In this document: positions 58,285 to 64,000 of the stretch, piece after piece
How the letters are laid out: each line of letters begins with the position of its first letter
Position numbering within the stretch: position 1 is the stretch's first letter
Assembly (NCBI RefSeq): GCF_037975245.1
Contig: NC_092568.1
Span: 4,661,001-4,725,000 of the forward strand
Direction of reading: 5' to 3'
DNA: 64,000 bases
DNA from: Apostichopus japonicus
Taxonomy: Eukaryota > Echinodermata > Holothuroidea > Aspidochirotida > Stichopodidae
The notes under the pieces: model-generated
The model's database searches: none
Told to the model about the DNA's origin: nothing
Seen by the model: the letters and a program-made list of their open reading frames with translations, nothing else
Position numbers and translations under genes: made by a program

Positions 58285-60259
58285 GTTACCAGCTATAACG
58301 GCCAAATCCTGTATCCGCAATGTCTGATGTGTCTTGTTACTCTCCCGGGATCTGGCTTTAGTGACGTGTCGTCTGTTACATTACAACTGAATGGTAAGAA
58401 GATCTTACTGAGTGACAGTAGATTAAAGGGAAGAGTTAACTTGGTGCTGGTCTTCCTAGTATTTCTATATGTACATTTGCTAATGATTGTATATCCTTAA
58501 CAAAGTTCCCTACTTCCTTAAAGTGATATTCCCATGACAGAGAATATACGGCTTACACTTAAGGGAAATATTCCACACTATTAGTTGGAACCCCCATCGC
58601 AGTATCTTGTCCCTAACTCGAGATATGGTTTCTTGAATGAACCTATTTTGACTGGTTAAACCACCACCAGGAAGTGAACCACAATACAATATATGATATG
58701 TGATGTCATCAGGACAAATGATCTTCAAAGCTTTTCTACGGTTACTATAATCTTATTCTTTAATCCTTAAAACCTGATACATTTAGATTGCTTGATTAGC
58801 TGGCAACGTTCCCTGTAGGGTTGCATTCAAATGCAACTTTTTAGAAATATTACTTTCCTCTGTGGATATATGGTTGAAATAGTAACCCACATTATAAAAC
58901 ACTCTCTCCCCAAAAAGATTTTTCTTTTGACGATAACTGATGTGAAACTAAGACTTTTTATGACAAAATTACCAATGAAAACTGGGATCATGCATGTATT
59001 AAACCAGAATGATGCTGACTCTGCATATTATTTATTTTTCGAGAATTTTCCTCAACTTACTATAGTTTCCGTTGGAACGTCACAAACCAGGTAAAAGCAA
59101 ATCTTGGTGGACCAGTGGCATTTCTAATTCTTGTCGTACCAAGCAAAAGTTGCACATAAATACATTAAGTTTCATATGACAGCAACCGCCGTGACAACGT
59201 TTGATTTCGTAGTAGACTAAATACTGTTAGTAAATTAGTACGGCTTTAAGACTTCATGTTTGGTCGCTTTTAAGCGACAATATTCATACCAAACGTTATT
59301 GGGGTGTATTAAACTCAATTATAAATGGAACTTAATCAATCTACCAACCATTTACCTTAGAATATACACTATAATGATATCGAATAGGACGATCCCACTG
59401 ATATTTACACCAAACTCAATAATTATTTGATCAATATCGGACCCACTCTTTAGCTGATCGACTACAAGATAGCTATCACTTCTTTAACGTTTTTCGTCGT
59501 ACTGCAAATCCTGCCAGTTTCTGCGATGCCAGATTACATATAGTCTTATCTAATTTAAAAGTCATTTATAGCGTTTTCTAATTTCAAAGTATATAACCGA
59601 CGAACAATTTGTTTCAATTTTCACTTTGCCTTTGTGTTTTTCTTTTTGCATCTTGTGCTTGTTTATTGTTGTTGTTTACTTTTTCCGTTTACCTTGTATT
59701 TGTCTATTGTTACATAAGCTAGTTATACCTTCTCTGGATTATCCTCAACCCATTGTTTTTTAATTTACATTCATCAATTCTTTACCTTTAAGCTGCTTAA
59801 AGGTACAGCTTGTCTCATGTTTACTATTCATACTTACTATGTCAAGCGACGATGGTTGAAATAAAGTTTTCCAAATAAAAGATAAGGAAAACAAACTATT
59901 ATGTTGATAAACAAACACAAGTTCATTCGAATTGCCATAATAACCTATTACATTCTTCTGTTGCCAGATATAAAATATCACCAAATTTAAAAACAATCTA
60001 CTATGAGGATGCGGATTTACAAAGGGCCGTAGTAATCTGTTTAGAAGTATTGCACCTTCACCAACTTTAATGTTGTAAAATATCAGTGCGCCCTGCATTA
60101 ATTTGAAAGAAACTGTAATGGGCCCAGCCTTTGAAATGTTTGGTGACTCCTCGGATGGATCGATTGTTCTATGTAAGTTTCAGATATTTATTACAACTGC
60201 GGTAAGTGTTTGTTTTCTCAGAACATGGCTCTGATATTGTATAATTTGTTTATTTCCAG

Positions 60260-60458
60260 GGACAGATAATGGGAATCTTTCATTGGATGATGTGAATACT
60301 TCATCGGTGCCATTCACCATACCTGTACCTTCACAGTCACCCTCGACATCACCAAATGAAGTGAATAGAAAGTGCGGTTGTCATTGGATCGTTATCAGCC
60401 TCCTGGTCATCAGCTTTATCATTATCCTAATCGGTGTGATAGCCTATATTTCAAGGAG
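60260..60458 (+). pseudogene. Ig receptor copy 2, stalk/transmembrane exon (downstream of nonsense codon)
   Basis: Same splice sites and reading as 34433-34631, including the Ser/Thr/Pro stalk and hydrophobic helix. It is out of reach of the translated product unless the stop at 58282 is skipped. Confidence 0.75.
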
Positions 60459-61439
60459 GTAAGGATGTAAGTGGAAAGACGGCGGAAATAAGGTACAGTA
60501 CAGTAAAACTGCGCAATCAGTTGACTAAGGGGGCAAAGAGTTCGAGTGTGGGGGGGGGGGTTGCACGCGACTGGTTCAGTCATTTAAGGTACTTTTGCAG
60601 TACGCCCCGTTCCCAAACACTTGGATAATGGTAACGTTACTGGTATGTTTCTTTACCAAAATTGAACAGATTTTTCCTGAGTTCCGTCCTCTAATTTGTC
60701 GAAGGGATAGTCCAACTAAAAATATGAACTTGATGCATTGTAGCGAAAGTCAATCGCGTAGCCAGGATTTCATCTTAGGGGGTGGGGCGGATTCAATTGA
60801 TTGACCTGTCAAAGAAAACGCTGCGCGCTATATCTGAGTGGGGTCCAGGGGCCCGCTATAGAGCCCCTATACAATATGGTGGACTTTAGAGGCTTCAGGG
60901 CTTTCAAATTTGATACAATCACTGGAGACTTTAGCCATGTAAAATTGTATCCAAATGTTAAAAAAGTAGGTAATTTCTCGCTCAAAATAGCAGCTAATTC
61001 TAGGATGGTCTGGTCTAATCCATGACACTGTGGCAGTAGCCAGTAAAACAAAACAAACAGTACGATGGGGTCAAGGTTTGATATCAGTTTGATGTTTACA
61101 GCCTACAGCAGGGTTGCAATTTTTTCTGTAACACAATCGGCCAAAATTTAAAGAATAAAGCTGGCCAAATCGAGTGAATAAATGCCCAAAACTGCACTTT
61201 TGTTCGATTTCTGCTCCTGTATACGTAACCATACAATTTGTTAATTCGCATTCCTTTTCTATAGGGTTACTCTATGTAGGCTACCTACAGCAATAGCTTA
61301 AACAAACTGCTATGCCTTTGAAACCTATTTTTTGTCATAAATGGGAATGAGATGTTCCGTATTCTACACTTCTGAAACTTTGTGTGAGATCTCTCTACGT
61401 TCTTATCCAAATTCTATCCAGCTTTGGGTCATTTTTTCC

Positions 61440-61500
61440 CTCTCTCTCTCTCCACCTCTCTCTCTCTCTCTCTCTCTTTCTCTCCATCTCTCTCTTTATT
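61440..61500. repeat. (CT)n-rich microsatellite
   Basis: About 60 bp of CTCTCTC with interruptions; the counterpart in unit 1 (35618-35636) is much shorter. Confidence 0.85.
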
Positions 61501-63002
61501 TTCACGTTTTCTTTCTCTTTCCACTTCCACCGACCTCCCCCTCTCTCTTGCTTTTCTCTCATTCGGGGTGGGTGGGGGTGGGGCAAAGTCACTATACCCT
61601 TAGCTGATAACCCTATGTGCTCTGTTCTTATACTGTTTGCAGTACATAAAGGTATCGGTCACACTTTCTTCACCAAATCCTTTATGTATTTTCCTTATAA
61701 TTGGACGATTCATGTTTTTCAGTAAAATTTCTTAATTACCGAATCTAATTTAGAATTTAAAATAAACTTAAAAAAAATAAAAAATGCTATTGCAAGGGGA
61801 TTTGACAATTGGGTTCACCTTTTTCGTACTCATTTTGGTCTGGAATATTTTTTCAACAGTACTGTTTAAGCAAATTCTTTGTCTATGATTTACTATAATT
61901 ATGATTTAAATAAATTTTTTTTATATGAAGCTTCATCGACTTAGGCTTCATTCACTCAGCCTTTGCCCAGGGCCATAGTCCATCGGTTTTATGACATTAA
62001 TCGGCTTAACTGTATCGTCGTTGGAAAACAAATATTTCGGTTAGGCCTCTTCAAACGACCGATCAGTCTGTATGAGTTCACATGTGCGATGTTGAAATTA
62101 CGTAATATATCATACTGCAGCTTCCAAGTAACAATATCAGATAAACTTCGGACGGTCGATATAAACGAGGGAATAAACTTATATAAATACACATGATACA
62201 TGGTGGCTGGTTATGTCGTTGGGTAGAGTGTGGCGAGGGGAAGTGGATGGTAGAAATCAAAATAATAGGATAATATTTAAGTTGAGACCTAATTTGCTTC
62301 CCATCAATTACGGATTAGCATCAACCGCGAAATGGTTTAACTAAGTCTTTAAATGCATTTTGTAACTTTCGTCCAATATTTCTTGTTGCCCACCAATGTC
62401 ATTTGGAGGCAAGTGGGGGGGGGGCAAGACAATGGACTGGGGACCCAGCCCTTCACCCCTGCTGGTAACGCCACTTGCATTTACGCTAATGGCAAACCAC
62501 AATAATAGAGGCACAAATATTGTAAAATATGTTGCTACGAAGATGGTTGCAACACTGTTCATGGTTCGTGGGGTTCGGGCTACCCCCTCTCCCACTCTCG
62601 GACTTCGGTCAGCGAATGTAGGATTACATAAACAGCTGCAAAAGGCACAGACCTACACATATATGGAAATTTATGAGCAACGTACTTAAATCATCGTCTC
62701 AATATATGTATACCCTTAATGTACCATGTGACTATAGCATCCGGAATAGTGTTAACAGTAGAGTGCACCCCTCCCTCACCCCATCTCCTCCAGCATGATG
62801 TGACAATAATATTTTTGTCGTAAATAACGAGACAAGAAAGTTTTGATCTCTGTAAGTTTGATAAATTTCAACTAAATTAAGAAAATGTGTTTAGCTCTAT
62901 ATTCTGTAACAGGTTGTATATTTACAGCCATCCATGGAAGGCTATGTAACCCTTGTCATATACAATCAGTTTGCAGCCCTATTTTAATTGTTTAGATTGT
63001 AG

Positions 63003-63079
63003 AAACGGAGTCCGAAGAGGGAAAAGAGATGATTGAAAAAGAGACACAAGAAACGGAATTTACTGACAACAAAGTGTAA
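63003..63079 (+). pseudogene. Ig receptor copy 2, candidate cytoplasmic-tail exon
   Basis: Same acceptor as copy 1. Joined directly to the TM exon the frame gives RNGVRRGKRDD and TGA at 63034-63036. The alternative acidic frame (TESEEGKEMIEKETQETEFT) ends with DNKV and TAA at 63077-63079 and looks like the better-kept ancestral tail. Confidence 0.4.
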
Positions 63080-63394
63080 TCCTCACTTCGACTTCACTAA
63101 TTTTAGCCCGTGTATATACCTTACGCGTGACAAATGGTGGAGGAATGGGGCAGAGCTTTTTCTAATACGGATCACCGAGAATACATATATTCATGGACGT
63201 GATAAAACCAGCACCCTGTTAATGTTATATACTGTTGTGGAAGATTTCAGGAGAACGTTTAAAGGTAATATTACCCGATAAGTTATGACGTATTACCCCC
63301 GGTCTAAAACCAGATATTTAGAGAATATTAAAGAAGAAATGACTGAGTCCGATCAGATCACACCCATTTATGGATACTGACTCTACTGTGTGTT

Positions 63395-64000
63395 TCACTA
63401 TGGCAAGGTCGAATTTACTCCTAAATTCATTTCAAAGGACACGAATGTGTGGCTTAAGAAATTTAAATCGTTGATAACATCATCCAAACACTCAACATGA
63501 CAGAATACAGTAGAATAAAACCTAATGTGAAGGACACTACCAAACAGTAATACTGTTAAGAAGGCTATAGTGACAAATAAAAAAGATGGGCCAAAAGCAA
63601 AACAAATATAGGCTTCGATTCAACAAAGATCTTGGCAGATTATAGACAAGAAAGGGACTGGACAGGAGAAAACTGAAAAGAAAGGAAAAGAAAGGGAAAA
63701 CAGAAACAAGGAAGGGATGGGTAGAGATAAGTGAAGAAAGAATTAAATTGTGAAAAGAAAGAACACATCAACATGAGATGGAACACATTAACGTGCGGAG
63801 AGGAATGTGAGTACCTTAAAAATATTCAATTTCCTCTTCAAAGAGTTTTAGAGAAGAAGAAAGGACTGTCACAAGTTGAAGCAGTAGTTGTTGAGAAGTA
63901 ATTTACCATTCCGAGTATTGTAGCAGGTGACTGTAAATACATTTTCTAGTATTTCTGAGTATATTGTAGCAGGTTACTGTAAATCATTTCTAATACGAGT
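63395..64000 (+). repeat. Repeat R3, unit 2 copy (cut by window end)
   Basis: Near-identical to 37520-38120. Shows the duplication unit continues past the window. Confidence 0.8.

Larger units (their letters stand above)
48003..64000 (+). repeat. Segmental duplication unit 2 (runs off the window)
   Basis: Counterpart of 6930-11556 plus 26626-38295 with nothing between the two halves. It therefore shows the state of unit 1 before the 15-kb transposon arrived. The left edge is near 48003; the right edge is beyond the window. Confidence 0.92.

Noticed and set aside
61341-61725. Ser/Leu-rich ORFs in unit 2
   Set aside because: Translations of a CT microsatellite inside receptor intron 5.

Overview
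The window is animal (eukaryotic) genomic DNA. It is AT-rich, with spliced genes that have GT/AG introns, long (TA)n microsatellites and several families of animal transposable elements: a CMC/CACTA-like DNA transposon, a Ty3/gypsy retroelement and a Penelope-like element with a GIY-YIG domain. The mixture (a C2H2 + CACTA-like transposase with a SAMD3-like tail, a gypsy pol, IgSF receptors built from phase-1 exons) suggests a marine deuterostome invertebrate, perhaps an echinoderm. That assignment is inference only. No bacterial genes, rRNA or CRISPR are present.

Layout. (1) 1-6.9 kb is a repeat graveyard. A dispersed repeat (575-806 + 5684-5990) is split by a short retroposon-like insertion with an 8-bp target duplication. 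That insertion is itself split by a 4.66-kb CACTG-ended transposon (973-5630, TA duplication) carrying a foldback. A Penelope-like GIY-YIG fragment follows between two TA tracts. (2) A segmental duplication unit occurs twice: unit 1 = 6.93-11.556 kb + 26.626-38.3 kb, unit 2 = 48.0 kb to the window end. Each unit holds a dead gypsy element followed by a gene for a three-Ig-domain transmembrane receptor on the + strand. (3) Unit 1 is interrupted by a 15,069-bp CMC/CACTA-like transposon (11557-26625). Unit 2 preserves the matching empty site at 52647-52648. (4) Between the units (38.3-48 kb) lies a large imperfect inverted repeat with arms of about 2.1 kb, plus simple repeats and a tRNA-like fragment.

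The most important single object is the 15-kb transposon. It has related CACT(G/C)TAAAAA termini, a TA duplication, a 77-bp subterminal repeat array and one large minus-strand gene of at least 10 coding exons (14532-23931). From the last internal donor of the main exon onward, all reading phases and splice sites fit. The product (about 1,330 aa) combines two C2H2 fingers, a CACTA-type DDE core and a C-terminal region like that of animal proteins annotated SAMD3-like. Two frame breaks (near 23.65 kb and in a 10-A run at 21588) are the only visible damage.

The transposon sits antisense in intron 1 of receptor copy 1, enlarging that intron from about 4.2 kb (copy 2) to about 19.4 kb. The two receptor copies are almost identical except for a short patch dense in amino-acid changes, and a nonsense codon in copy 2 that removes the rest of Ig3, the stalk and the membrane anchor. 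The order of events that can be read is: gypsy insertion and decay (shared stop codon), duplication of the unit, then transposon insertion into unit 1.
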